From the NCBI GenBank assembly GCA_031376455.1, contig JANMDU010000084.1, positions 1-27,487 of the forward strand: a stretch of DNA of 27,487 nt, written 5' to 3'. The notes below the pieces were generated by a model. It ran no database searches, was not told where the DNA came from, and was given only the letters and a program-made list of their open reading frames with translations. The stretch is from JANMDU01 sp031376455 (lineage in GTDB: Bacteria; Pseudomonadota; Gammaproteobacteria; Burkholderiales; Burkholderiaceae_C). Positions 15,969-23,510 of the stretch are shown here, piece after piece (positions within the stretch are counted from its first letter, which is position 1; each line of letters starts with the position of its first letter). Position numbers and translations under genes: made by a program.

Positions 15969-16700
15969 TTAACGCTGCACACGAACAATGGCCGTTTCAA
16001 AGCCCGAACCATCGAGCTTTTCTTTAGCCTTGTCAGCCTCGTCTTTTTTATCCATCGGGCCGACGCGAACGCGGTACACCGTGCGCCCCGATTGCTCGCG
16101 TTCGGTGACGACAGCTTGAAAGCCAGCCATGCTGAGCTTGGCTTTTTGTGCTTCAGCATCTTCAGGCGTGCGGAAAGCACCGGCTTGTACGAAATAGATA
16201 AACGGATCTGCACTGCCAGCGCCTGCTGGCGTCACGACAGCCGTGGCGGTGCGGGTGGTTTTGGCCTTGGCCAAATCACCGAGCGGATCGGCGGATGTCT
16301 TGTCGGCGGTGGCGGCTGATGCAGCAGCTTTCGGCGCGGAAGCGGCCAATTTCGGCGCAGACGCGGCGCCTTTCGGGGCGCTCGCGGCGGCTACCGGTGG
16401 CAACACGCCCTCAGGGGCAGTGGCTGTGCCCACCGCGCCCGAGGCTTGCGGCTTGGCAGGATTTTTGCCATACAGAGGCGCATTCGGATCCCAATTTTTA
16501 TTTTTCTGGCTTTCTTGCGCGTCTTGTTCAGCGCTGTTTTTCGTTGCGCCTTTGTTCATAAAGGGTATGGGCACTTTGGTGACGTAAATCGCCACGGCCA
16601 GCGCTGCTGCCAAGCCAACCAGCAGGCCGATGATTAGCCCCAAGAAAGTGCCGCCGCGTTGCTGGCGAGTCACAAGGAGTTGCATCTTCAATGTTTTCAT
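15969..16700 (-). CDS. SPOR-domain membrane protein
   Basis: The ~243-residue protein has a short cytoplasmic basic N-terminus and one membrane span at about 18-42 (FLGLIIGLLVGLAAALAVAI). A long Ala/Pro/Lys linker with AASAPK repeats follows, then a C-terminal SPOR domain over the last ~75 residues (FIYFVQAGAFRTPEDAEAQK, VYRVRVGPMDKKDEADKAKE). SPOR domains bind denuded glycan strands at the division septum. It begins 2 nt after the argS stop. A GTG six bases earlier overlaps that stop by 4 nt and is an alternative start. A role in late cell division is inferred from the domain. Confidence 0.88.
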   Translation of the reverse strand: MKTLKMQLLVTRQQRGGTFLGLIIGLLVGLAAALAVAIYVTKVPIPFMNKGATKNSAEQDAQESQKNKNWDPNAPLYGKNPAKPQASGAVGTATAPEGVLPPVAAASAPKGAASAPKLAASAPKAAASAATADKTSADPLGDLAKAKTTRTATAVVTPAGAGSADPFIYFVQAGAFRTPEDAEAQKAKLSMAGFQAVVTEREQSGRTVYRVRVGPMDKKDEADKAKEKLDGSGFETAIVRVQR

Positions 16701-16702
16701 AG

Positions 16703-18400
16703 TCACATCTTAGCGGGTGCGCTCACGCCAAGGATGGCTAATCCGTTACGAATCACTTGTGCTGTGGCAGCAACGAGAGCCAGGCGGGCTTTTTTCACGC
16801 TGTCATCATCCACCAAAATACGTTCTGCATCGTAGTAAGAGTGGTAGGTGGCGGCCAAATCACGTAAGTAAAAGCTCACATCGTGTGGTGCGAAATCACG
16901 TGCCGCTGCTTGCAGCATGTCGGGGTATTTGGCCAAACTCAGCATCAAACTTTGCGCGGCTGGCGTGTTCAATGGGCTCAAATCGACTTGGCCTAGCGTG
17001 GCTGAATCACCACCGTCTTTTTCCGCCCAAGTAGCGAGCACCGAGCAAATCCGCGCATACGCATATTGCACGTAATACACCGGGTTGTCGTTGTTTTTCT
17101 TCACTGCGAGATCGACATCGAAGGTGTATTCGGTATCGGGCAATCGAGAGAGCAGAAAAAAGCGCACGGCATCTTTGCTCGTCCAGTCGATCAAATCACG
17201 CAATGTGACGTAGCCGCCTGTGCGCTTGGAGATTTTGACCTCTTGGCCATCTTTGATCACGCGCACCATGGTATGCAAGACGTAATCGGGGTAGCCCTCG
17301 GGGATGCCTGAGCCCTCACTCGCGCTGACGGCTTGCAAACCCGCGCGCACGCGCGCAATCGTGCCGTGATGGTCGGTGCCTTGAATGTTGACGACGCGCT
17401 GGAAACCCCGCTCCCATTTGGCGAGGTGGTAGGCCACATCCGGCACGAAATAGGTGTAAGAGCCATCGCTCTTTTTCATCACACGATCTTTGTCGTCGCC
17501 ATAATCGGTGCTTTTCAGCCAAAGCGCGCCGTCTTTTTCATACGTCTTACCCGCAGCGATCAGTTTCTGCACTGTGGCTTCCACGCGCCCGCTCGTGTAG
17601 AGCGAAGATTCGAGGTAGTAGTTGTCAAACTTCACCTCGAACGCTTGCAAATCTAAATCTTGCTCTCGGCGCAAATAAGCCACGGCAAATTGGCGGATGT
17701 CGTCCGCGTCATCAGCATCTCCGCTGGCAGTGAAACTGCGGTCATCCGCTTGCACGGTTTTCTTCGCCAAAAAATCTTGCGCGATGTCGTTGATGTACTC
17801 GCCGTTGTATGCCGATTCTGGCCACTCGGCATCCCCGGGTTTGAAGCCCTTGGCGCGAAGCTGCGTAGAGACACCCAAGTTGTTGATCTGCACGCCCGCA
17901 TCGTTGTAATAAAACTCACGATACACCTGCTCGCCCTGCGTTGCCCAGAGATTGCAAATCGCATCGCCCAAAGCCGCTTGCCGGCCGTGGCCGACATGCA
18001 GTGGCCCGGTCGGATTGGCAGAGACGAATTCGACCATCATCTTAGTACCGGTCGTCTTTTGGAAGCCATAACTGTTAGCTTGTGCGAGTACCTCGCGCAC
18101 CACTTCTTGTTTGGCTTCAGGCTTCAAACGAATATTGATAAAGCCCGGCCCGGCAATTTCAATTTCACTGACCCATTTTGCAAATTGCTCATTTTTCAGG
18201 AGCACCTCGCGCAGATTGGATGCCAGCTCTCGCGGGTTTTTCTTCAAATTCTTAGCGAGCTGCATCGCCGCTGTGCAAGCGAAATCGCCATGCTCGGCTA
18301 CCTTGGGAGATTCAAAAGCAGCCTTTGCGCCCGCGCCGGGGCTTAAAGCTTCCAACTCAACAGCCAGTGCGGCCAGTAATTCTTTTTTGACAGATTGCAT
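16703..18400 (-). CDS. argS: Arginyl-tRNA synthetase
   Basis: The 565-residue class I enzyme contains the HIGH-type motif HVGHGR (H135-H138) after FVSANPTGPL, and a KMSKS-like KISKRTGGYVTLRDL. An N-terminal Add1-type domain (about 1-100) and a C-terminal DALR anticodon-binding domain (about 440-565, ending ILGVSAPAKM) are present. It charges tRNA-Arg with arginine using ATP. Length is normal for the bacterial enzyme. It leads a probable argS-SPOR-dsbA unit. The 630-bp region upstream holds repeats rather than a gene. Confidence 0.98.
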   Translation of the reverse strand: MQSVKKELLAALAVELEALSPGAGAKAAFESPKVAEHGDFACTAAMQLAKNLKKNPRELASNLREVLLKNEQFAKWVSEIEIAGPGFINIRLKPEAKQEVVREVLAQANSYGFQKTTGTKMMVEFVSANPTGPLHVGHGRQAALGDAICNLWATQGEQVYREFYYNDAGVQINNLGVSTQLRAKGFKPGDAEWPESAYNGEYINDIAQDFLAKKTVQADDRSFTASGDADDADDIRQFAVAYLRREQDLDLQAFEVKFDNYYLESSLYTSGRVEATVQKLIAAGKTYEKDGALWLKSTDYGDDKDRVMKKSDGSYTYFVPDVAYHLAKWERGFQRVVNIQGTDHHGTIARVRAGLQAVSASEGSGIPEGYPDYVLHTMVRVIKDGQEVKISKRTGGYVTLRDLIDWTSKDAVRFFLLSRLPDTEYTFDVDLAVKKNNDNPVYYVQYAYARICSVLATWAEKDGGDSATLGQVDLSPLNTPAAQSLMLSLAKYPDMLQAAARDFAPHDVSFYLRDLAATYHSYYDAERILVDDDSVKKARLALVAATAQVIRNGLAILGVSAPAKM

Positions 18401-18478
18401 GCTTTGATTTTAAAGGGCAGGTGCTGCGGGTGGGCTGAGTGGCTGTTTTGTTTATTTTTGAAGCGTTTTAGGCAGTTT

Positions 18479-18519
18479 CCCGCCGCATTTATTGCGCGGA
18501 ATGCTATTAAATTTGTAGT
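18479..18519 (+). repeat. Dispersed 41-bp repeat, copy 3 (intergenic)
   Basis: The layout is CCCGCC, 8 nt, TGCGC, 4 nt, TGCTAT, 7 nt, GTAGT. It is upstream of argS and in direct orientation with copy 4 on the other side of the structured elements. Confidence 0.75.
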
Positions 18520-18546
18520 ATTCGGGAGATTTCTTTTGGATACAGC

Positions 18547-18699
18547 GGCTGCGAGGCAAAGGGCTACTGTGTCTGCCTCATGGTTCCTGCTCGGGAGCAT
18601 GGCGACACCTGTCGCCTGAAATAACGATAAAAGCGCTTTGCGCTTTTTAGCCCTGCGCTGCAAAAATCGGCAGCCGCAGTAGCTCTTTGCCTCGCGGCC
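18547..18699 (+). repeat. Structured element 1: 91-bp core inside a 31-bp imperfect stem
   Basis: The left arm 18547-18577 and right arm 18669-18699 are complementary over 31 positions: 27 Watson-Crick, 3 G-U wobbles and one mismatch. The core 18578-18668 contains a GCTC/GAGC hairpin, the stem GGCGACA/TGTCGCC and the stem AAAAGCGC-TTT-GCGCTTTT, then a conserved tail CCCTGCGCTGCAAAAATC. The core is repeated in reverse orientation in element 2, but the arms are unrelated to that element's arms. It could be a structured RNA, a cruciform-forming DNA element or a mobile repeat. Confidence 0.85.
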
Positions 18700-18790
18700 T
18701 GTTTGGAGCGCAGAAGATATTCGTGCATCAATAGCGGCAAAAGCAAATCGTGTTTGCGCACTGCGATCCTGCTTCGCCGCACCAACCATC

Positions 18791-18937
18791 GGCCTGTGGG
18801 AGCCGTATTCGGGCGGGCGATTTTTGCAGCGCAGGGTCAGTAAACGCGCAGCGTTTACATCATCATTTCAGGCGACAGGTGTCGCCTAGCTCCTGAGCAG
18901 GAACCATGAGCCCGCCCGAATACGGCTCCCACAGGCC
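18791..18937 (-). repeat. Structured element 2: 91-bp core inside a perfect 28-bp stem
   Basis: Arms 18791-18818 and 18910-18937 are perfect 28-bp inverted repeats (GGCCTGTGGGAGCC... with ...GGCTCCCACAGGCC). The core 18819-18909, read on the minus strand, is the same 91 nt as element 1 with 76 identities and no gaps. Its third hairpin is GTAAACGC-TGC-GCGTTTAC, differing from element 1 by three compensatory pair changes. Strand is given relative to element 1. Confidence 0.88.
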
Positions 18938-18988
18938 ACGGCCGTGCAAACCAAGCGTAGAGCATTTTCTAAGCAAAACAAGCAACTA

Positions 18989-19029
18989 GCCGGCACAAAT
19001 ACTGCGCAGAGTGCTATTAATTTGAGAGC
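18989..19029 (+). repeat. Dispersed 41-bp repeat, copy 4 (intergenic)
   Basis: GCCGGC, 8 nt, TGCGC, 4 nt, TGCTAT, 7 nt, AGAGC. It ends one base before the kef stop codon. The preceding AAGCAAAACAAGCAACTA also matches the left flank of copy 5, so the repeat is longer than its core. Confidence 0.8.
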
Positions 19030-19030
19030 G

Positions 19031-20890
19031 TCAATCGCGTGAAGGCGAAGGCGCATGCGCAATCCGCTCGCCGCCGAGCATCGTCACCTCTCGCTCTTGC
19101 GCCATCAGCTCTTCCAGTTGCTGCCGCCCCGCTTTGGCAATGCTGATCAAGCGCTCTTCATCTTTATGATGCGGCCACGTGGCGTCGATCTGCGCCAAAT
19201 TGTGAGAGCGAAAGCGTTGCGCCGTCACATGCGCATCGCTCGGCGACAAGCCTAGTGCTTGCAAAGTCTCTTCAGCAGACAGCAATGCAGATTCAAACGT
19301 CTCGCGCTGAATCTGCGTTACGCCGCGCGAACGCAGCTCGTAGTAATGCTGCACATTTCTCGCGCGAACAACCAGCTGCAGCTGCGGAAAATGCTCTTTG
19401 CAAATATCCACAATTTCCAAACTCTGCTCCACACCATCCACTGCAATCACCAACACCTTCGCGCTGGCCGCGCCCGCCGTACGCAGCAAATCCAGCCGCG
19501 TCGCATCGCCATAAAAAGCGCGGTAGCCAAATCGCATCAGGCCTTGCACCTGCTCTGGATCATGATCGAGCACAGTCGCCTTGAAGCCTGAGGCAGCGAG
19601 CACGCGCAGGATGATCTGCCCGTAGCGGCCAATGCCCGCCACGATGATCGGCGCATGTTGATCTTCGCTGATCTCCGGCACGTCTGCCTTGCCGCAATGG
19701 GCAAAGCGCGGCATGAGAAATTTATCCAACAACACCAAAATCAGCGGCGACAGCAACATTGAAATCGCCACGGCGCCCACCAGCAGCGAGCCGGTTTGCG
19801 CATCCAAAATTTTGAGCATGCCCGCCTGCTGAAACACAACGAATGCAAACTCGCCGCCCTGCGCGAGCATCAGCGTAAACATTGGGCGCTCTTGAAACGG
19901 TAATTTCATGAGCTTGGCGAGGCTATAAATCACGGCAGCTTTGAGCGTCATGAAAGCGATCACCAAAGCGGCAATTAAAAGCGGAAAAGCGCTCAGCACA
20001 CCAAAATCAATGCTCATGCCCACCGCCATAAAAAACAGGCCGAGCAGCAAGCCTTTGAAGGGCTCAATATCCGTCTCCAGCTCGCGCCGATATTCGCTCT
20101 CAGCCAGCAGCACGCCGGCGAGAAATGCACCCAGCGCCATAGAGAGCCCGACGAATTGCATCAGCGCCGCAATGGCAACGACAAGGAGCAGCGAAGCGGC
20201 GGTAAAAATCTCGGGTGTTTTGCTGCCAGCGATCCAGCGCAGCGCGTGACGCAGCAGCAGCCGGCCACCCACGATAATGGCGGCAATCACAGCCATCGCC
20301 TTACCCGCTTCAATCCAAGGGTTGCCGCCACTGGCCTCGCTCGATACCGCCAGCAACGGCAGCAGCGCCAAAATCGGAATCGCGGCCACATCTTGAAACA
20401 ACAAAATAGAAAACGCCGCTTGCCCGCCCGTGGTGGGCAATTGGTTACGCTCACCGAGCACTTGCAACGCAATCGCAGTCGATGAGAGCGCCAAACCGAG
20501 TGAAGCCACCAAAATCATTTTCCACGATAAATTTAAGCCAAATAGGCCACTAGCCGGCATAAATGCTGCGCTAAATGCTATGAGTAAAATAGCAATGCAA
20601 GCAAGCACTTGCGCCGAGCCCCAGCCGAAGATGGGCCGACGCAGCGCCCACAAGCGGCGCGGCTCGAGCTCCAAGCCCACGAGAAACAACATGAGCACCA
20701 CGCCGAATTCCGCAAAATGCAAGATGCTCTGCACATCGCTCACCATGCCCAATCCCCAAGGCCCGATGATGATGCCGGCTGCAAGGTAGCCAATGATCGA
20801 GCCAAGGCCCAGCGCTTTCGCAATTGGCACGGCAGCAACGGCAGCGCCAAGAAAAATCAACGAGTTAAGTAGCCAAGAGGAATGTTCCAT
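19031..20890 (-). CDS. KefB/KefC-type monovalent cation:proton antiporter (CPA2)
   Basis: The 619-residue protein has an N-terminal antiporter domain of about 12 spans (residues ~1-385) and a C-terminal RCK/TrkA-N domain (~405-530). The antiporter part carries IIGPWGLGM, FAEFGVVLMLFLVGLELEPR, ALSSTAIAL, LLFQDVAAIP and FFMAVGMSIDF. The RCK part carries the Rossmann motif VAGIGRYGQIILRVL and YGDATRLDLL. It probably exports K+ in exchange for protons, gated by nucleotide or thiol ligands. The loop before ALSSTAIAL contains repeat copy 5 on the antisense strand (AFSAAFMPASG) and seems about 10 residues longer than E. coli KefC from memory. KefB and KefC cannot be told apart here. It follows hemY on the same strand with 167 bp between. 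Confidence 0.92.
   Translation of the reverse strand: MEHSSWLLNSLIFLGAAVAAVPIAKALGLGSIIGYLAAGIIIGPWGLGMVSDVQSILHFAEFGVVLMLFLVGLELEPRRLWALRRPIFGWGSAQVLACIAILLIAFSAAFMPASGLFGLNLSWKMILVASLGLALSSTAIALQVLGERNQLPTTGGQAAFSILLFQDVAAIPILALLPLLAVSSEASGGNPWIEAGKAMAVIAAIIVGGRLLLRHALRWIAGSKTPEIFTAASLLLVVAIAALMQFVGLSMALGAFLAGVLLAESEYRRELETDIEPFKGLLLGLFFMAVGMSIDFGVLSAFPLLIAALVIAFMTLKAAVIYSLAKLMKLPFQERPMFTLMLAQGGEFAFVVFQQAGMLKILDAQTGSLLVGAVAISMLLSPLILVLLDKFLMPRFAHCGKADVPEISEDQHAPIIVAGIGRYGQIILRVLAASGFKATVLDHDPEQVQGLMRFGYRAFYGDATRLDLLRTAGAASAKVLVIAVDGVEQSLEIVDICKEHFPQLQLVVRARNVQHYYELRSRGVTQIQRETFESALLSAEETLQALGLSPSDAHVTAQRFRSHNLAQIDATWPHHKDEERLISIAKAGRQQLEELMAQEREVTMLGGERIAHAPSPSRD
20553..20593 (+). repeat. 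Dispersed 41-bp repeat, copy 5 (inside kef, antisense)
   Basis: GCCGGC, 8 nt, TGCGC, 4 nt, TGCTAT, 7 nt, ATAGC, gap-free with the other copies. The left flank AAGCCAAATAGGCCACTA resembles that of copies 4 and 6. It lies within the coding sequence and is translated from the opposite strand without a stop. Confidence 0.82.
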
Positions 20891-21057
20891 ATTTTCAATA
20901 GGTTGTTAGCAACGCATCAAAGGTAGAGTTCGGAAGGTACTGAGATTTGCACGAAAGACATTGAGAACTTCCGTGGTTTCCGCGCTCTTCTGTGTCTTCC
21001 GTGTTCTTCATAGTTTGCCAAGCGCTGCGGTTGACGTGTCAAATAGCTTCCAGAAAG
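20891..21057 (-). other. hemY-kef gap with phased purine-rich tandem repeat
   Basis: At 20968-21009 the minus strand reads as consecutive units GAAGAACACG, GAAGACACA, GAAGAGCGCG, GAAACCACG, GAAG, a 9-10 bp period. The unit resembles the CACGGAAGA-type arrays seen in intergenic regions of many environmental bacterial genomes. It is upstream of kef, so it may lie in the kef promoter or leader. Confidence 0.7.
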
Positions 21058-22341
21058 TTAATGCGCCGCTTTTTTCCAAGCCGCCAATGCAGCCTCTGCA
21101 TCACCGCGCTGCTCTGCCAGAAATGCCAAATTACGCCAGGCGCTGCGTTTTAGATGTTCATCGCCCAAATGTGCCGCGCAACCAGAGAGCAATTGCTGCG
21201 CCTTACCCCAAAGCTGACGATGCAAGCAGGCCATGCCGGCAAGGTATTGCAAGCGCGTATCGTGAGGGAGCTGACGCTGCGCTGCTTCGATCTTTGCGAG
21301 CCAATTGTGGTTGACGCTCGCGCCATCCGATGAAAAAGTCGCCTCCAGTGCCCGCACCACACGGATTTGCGCAGATTCTGCGAGCTGAGGATAGCGCTGC
21401 CAAATAGGCTCGATCCACTGTCTTGCCCGCTCGTGAAGATCAGACGCCTCGGGAGAGCCTGCCGAGAGATTGACCAAGCGCTGTGCGGCATGTGTGGCGA
21501 TCTCTGCTTGGGCTTGCTCGGCCTCGGTGAGCGCGCTCCAAGCGCGGCTCAGCTGATCTGCATCGTGCGCTTCGCTCAGCGCGCTGATGCACAAGCTGCG
21601 CACCATGCTCATGGATGCTTGGGCAGAGAAGCCGCCGTGCTTGGCCAGCAGGCGTGCCGTATCCAAAGCCTCGCTAGGTTGCCGAGCCAATTGCAATGCG
21701 CGCAATTTGAGGCGCAGCGCAAGCGTGCGGCGCTGCGCGCCTTGCGACAGCGTGGCCAAACGCTTCAGCGAGGTAGACGGATCGTGCTCATCGAGCATCC
21801 AGCGGGCGCTGCGCAGAACCGTGCCTTCTTTGAAATGCTGGGCACTACTTAGCAGCGGCACATCAAGCGCTGCTTGCACCAAGCGCTCGCGCTCCGGCGC
21901 ATCTTGCAGGTTTTGCGCCGACTCAGCGGCAATCAGCAGCGCCATGGATTGAACTTCTAAGCCATGCAGCTTTTGAAGCGCTTCGTCTGACAGAGACAGC
22001 GCATGCTGATGCGCGAGAAGCGCTTGCTTTTTCGCGCGCGCGAACCGGCCTGAGAGCAAATGCGCCATGGCATCGCGTAGCTCCGCGTGCATCGCGCTTT
22101 GCCGTTGGCTGTCACGCCATGCTTTGGCTTGCGCAGGCAGATCAACCAGCGCACTGAACGCCCGCAGCGCCAAATACAAAAGCACAAACAAGCAACTCAG
22201 CAAAAGCAAGACAAGATTGAGCGAGAGATCAATGCGATGCGGCGGCCAAAACAAAGTCACAGTGCCCGTGGACTGGGTGGCAAACAATGCAACACCCACA
22301 GCGGCAGCAAAAATCGCAAGAAGCCAAAGAGCAAATCGCAT
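21058..22341 (-). CDS. hemY: HemY-family protein (heme operon membrane/TPR protein)
   Basis: The ~427-residue protein has two N-terminal membrane spans (FALWLLAIFAAAVGVALF and LSLNLVLLLLSCLFVLLYLA) linked by a short loop containing FWPPHRIDLS. A long helical TPR-like region follows (LQYLAGMACLHRQLWGKAQQ, AWRNLAFLAEQRGDAEAALA). This is the proteobacterial HemY family, not the Bacillus protoporphyrinogen oxidase of the same name; its molecular role is poorly defined. The ATG at 22341 shares one base with the hemX stop (TGATG); a GTG one codon earlier is an alternative. It ends the hemCDXY operon. Confidence 0.9.
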   Translation of the reverse strand: MRFALWLLAIFAAAVGVALFATQSTGTVTLFWPPHRIDLSLNLVLLLLSCLFVLLYLALRAFSALVDLPAQAKAWRDSQRQSAMHAELRDAMAHLLSGRFARAKKQALLAHQHALSLSDEALQKLHGLEVQSMALLIAAESAQNLQDAPERERLVQAALDVPLLSSAQHFKEGTVLRSARWMLDEHDPSTSLKRLATLSQGAQRRTLALRLKLRALQLARQPSEALDTARLLAKHGGFSAQASMSMVRSLCISALSEAHDADQLSRAWSALTEAEQAQAEIATHAAQRLVNLSAGSPEASDLHERARQWIEPIWQRYPQLAESAQIRVVRALEATFSSDGASVNHNWLAKIEAAQRQLPHDTRLQYLAGMACLHRQLWGKAQQLLSGCAAHLGDEHLKRSAWRNLAFLAEQRGDAEAALAAWKKAAH

Positions 22342-23510
22342 CACTTGGCCACGGTAGCGGCAGACAAGGTGGCCAGCGCAGACAAGGTATCGTCGATACG
22401 AGGCTGCTCCGCACTTTTGATCTGCCCTTGAATTTGCACGAGTAAGCTACTTGCTTGCTGCACGCTACGCGCGCTGGCATCAAAGTAACGCTCATTGAGC
22501 TTGGCCGCGCCTGCGAGATCGCTGCGCGCGCTGTCAAATTGCCGCGACAGCAACCCGAGGCGCGCATTGAGCAATTTGAGCTTGAGATTTTCTCGCGCAA
22601 AAAAACTTTGCTCAGGAGAAATCAGCGCGGCCTCGGGCGTGTCAATCCGGCTCACGCGCACCAAAGCGCGAGCCTCTTCTCGCACTGCACCCAGCAAGCT
22701 TTGCAGCCACTGCGGCGCATTGCTAAGCAAGCCTGCGCCTTCGCCCCTACCTGCGCCATTTTGCGAATGGCCAGCGCTGCCGGATACGACACGCGTGGGC
22801 TGCGTGCTGGGCATCGATTTGGAGGCGCTTGCATTGGCCACTGCATTGGCCAGCGGCATCTCATCGGCCAATCGCACGAGCTCATCAAGTTTGATCAGCA
22901 AGCTGGGTGTATCGGCCACATTGGCTGATTTCACGCGATCTACATCTTTGGCTAATGCTCGCTGCAATGGCGCCAGGCGAGGTTGCGCAGAGCGATTGAC
23001 GCGCTGCTCGGCGCTGCGCAGCGCAGCCAAAAGCGGCTCGATGCTGCCAGTGAGATTGGCCTGCTGCTGAGCCAAGCGAATGGCTGAATCAAGATCGAGC
23101 ACCACATTCTCATCACGAGAGCGCGACAAGCTTTGCATCAGGTCATCGAGTTGGCCGCGCTGCAGCGCCACTTCGTTCAAACGATTCTCGATCAGCGCCT
23201 GCCGTGCGGCGACTTCTTTGACGTTTTCTTGCGCAGATTTGGCTAAAGCGCGGCCTTCCACTGAGGCCGTAGTGGCGTCGAGACTTTGGCGTGCCAATGC
23301 CTCCTGGATGTTCGCGAGCTTGAACCACAAGCTACCGCTCACAGTCAACGAAACTGCGGCGAGCGCGATTAAAAAAAGTGTGATGCGCGATAGTTTTGCA
23401 TGAGCCACCAGCTCTGAGGTACGCAGCAGCTCAGACGCGGCACTGGGCGAGGCTTGTTCAGCGCTTATCGCTGCAGGAGCAACGGAGGCATCAGGCAAAT
23501 CATTAGGCAT
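22341..23510 (-). CDS. hemX: HemX-like membrane protein
   Basis: The 389-residue protein has a cytoplasmic Ala/Pro/Ser-rich N-terminus (about 1-40), one membrane span at about 43-65 (ITLFLIALAAVSLTVSGSLW) and a coiled-coil-rich periplasmic part (EVAARQALIENRLNEVALQR). The C-terminus carries a conserved helical HemX region (LLNARLGLLSRQFDSARSDL). It is often labelled uroporphyrinogen-III C-methyltransferase, but no SAM-methyltransferase domain is visible, so that activity should not be assumed. Its start overlaps the hemD stop by 8 nt and its stop overlaps hemY, indicating tight coupling. Confidence 0.9.
   Translation of the reverse strand: MPNDLPDASVAPAAISAEQASPSAASELLRTSELVAHAKLSRITLFLIALAAVSLTVSGSLWFKLANIQEALARQSLDATTASVEGRALAKSAQENVKEVAARQALIENRLNEVALQRGQLDDLMQSLSRSRDENVVLDLDSAIRLAQQQANLTGSIEPLLAALRSAEQRVNRSAQPRLAPLQRALAKDVDRVKSANVADTPSLLIKLDELVRLADEMPLANAVANASASKSMPSTQPTRVVSGSAGHSQNGAGRGEGAGLLSNAPQWLQSLLGAVREEARALVRVSRIDTPEAALISPEQSFFARENLKLKLLNARLGLLSRQFDSARSDLAGAAKLNERYFDASARSVQQASSLLVQIQGQIKSAEQPRIDDTLSALATLSAATVAK

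Larger units (their letters stand above)
18401..19030. other. Long intergenic region holding two structured elements and two repeat copies
   Basis: No protein-coding gene is supported here. In order it contains repeat copy 3 (18479-18519), structured element 1 (18547-18699), a spacer with a weak hairpin (GCGGCAAAAGC at 18734-18744 against GCTTCGCCGC at 18771-18780), structured element 2 (18791-18937) and repeat copy 4 (18989-19029). Copies 3 and 4 are in the same orientation and flank the structured block. The argS promoter should also lie at its left end. Confidence 0.85.

Noticed and set aside
18343..18789. Open frames across the argS-kef gap on both strands
   Set aside because: They cross the structured element 1 and have no recognisable family; the stem-loop and repeat content explains the sequence better.
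18547..18937. Structured elements as an insertion sequence, CRISPR array or integron attC pair
   Set aside because: There is no transposase or integrase frame, no target-site duplication, only two copies in inverted rather than regularly spaced direct arrangement, and arms differ in sequence.
18791..18937. 28-bp inverted repeats as a simple Rho-independent terminator
   Set aside because: The loop would be 91 nt and there is no T-run after either arm.
22341..23510. HemX as a uroporphyrinogen-III methyltransferase
   Set aside because: The protein is one membrane span plus coiled coil and shows no SAM-binding methyltransferase motifs; the label is a historical annotation.
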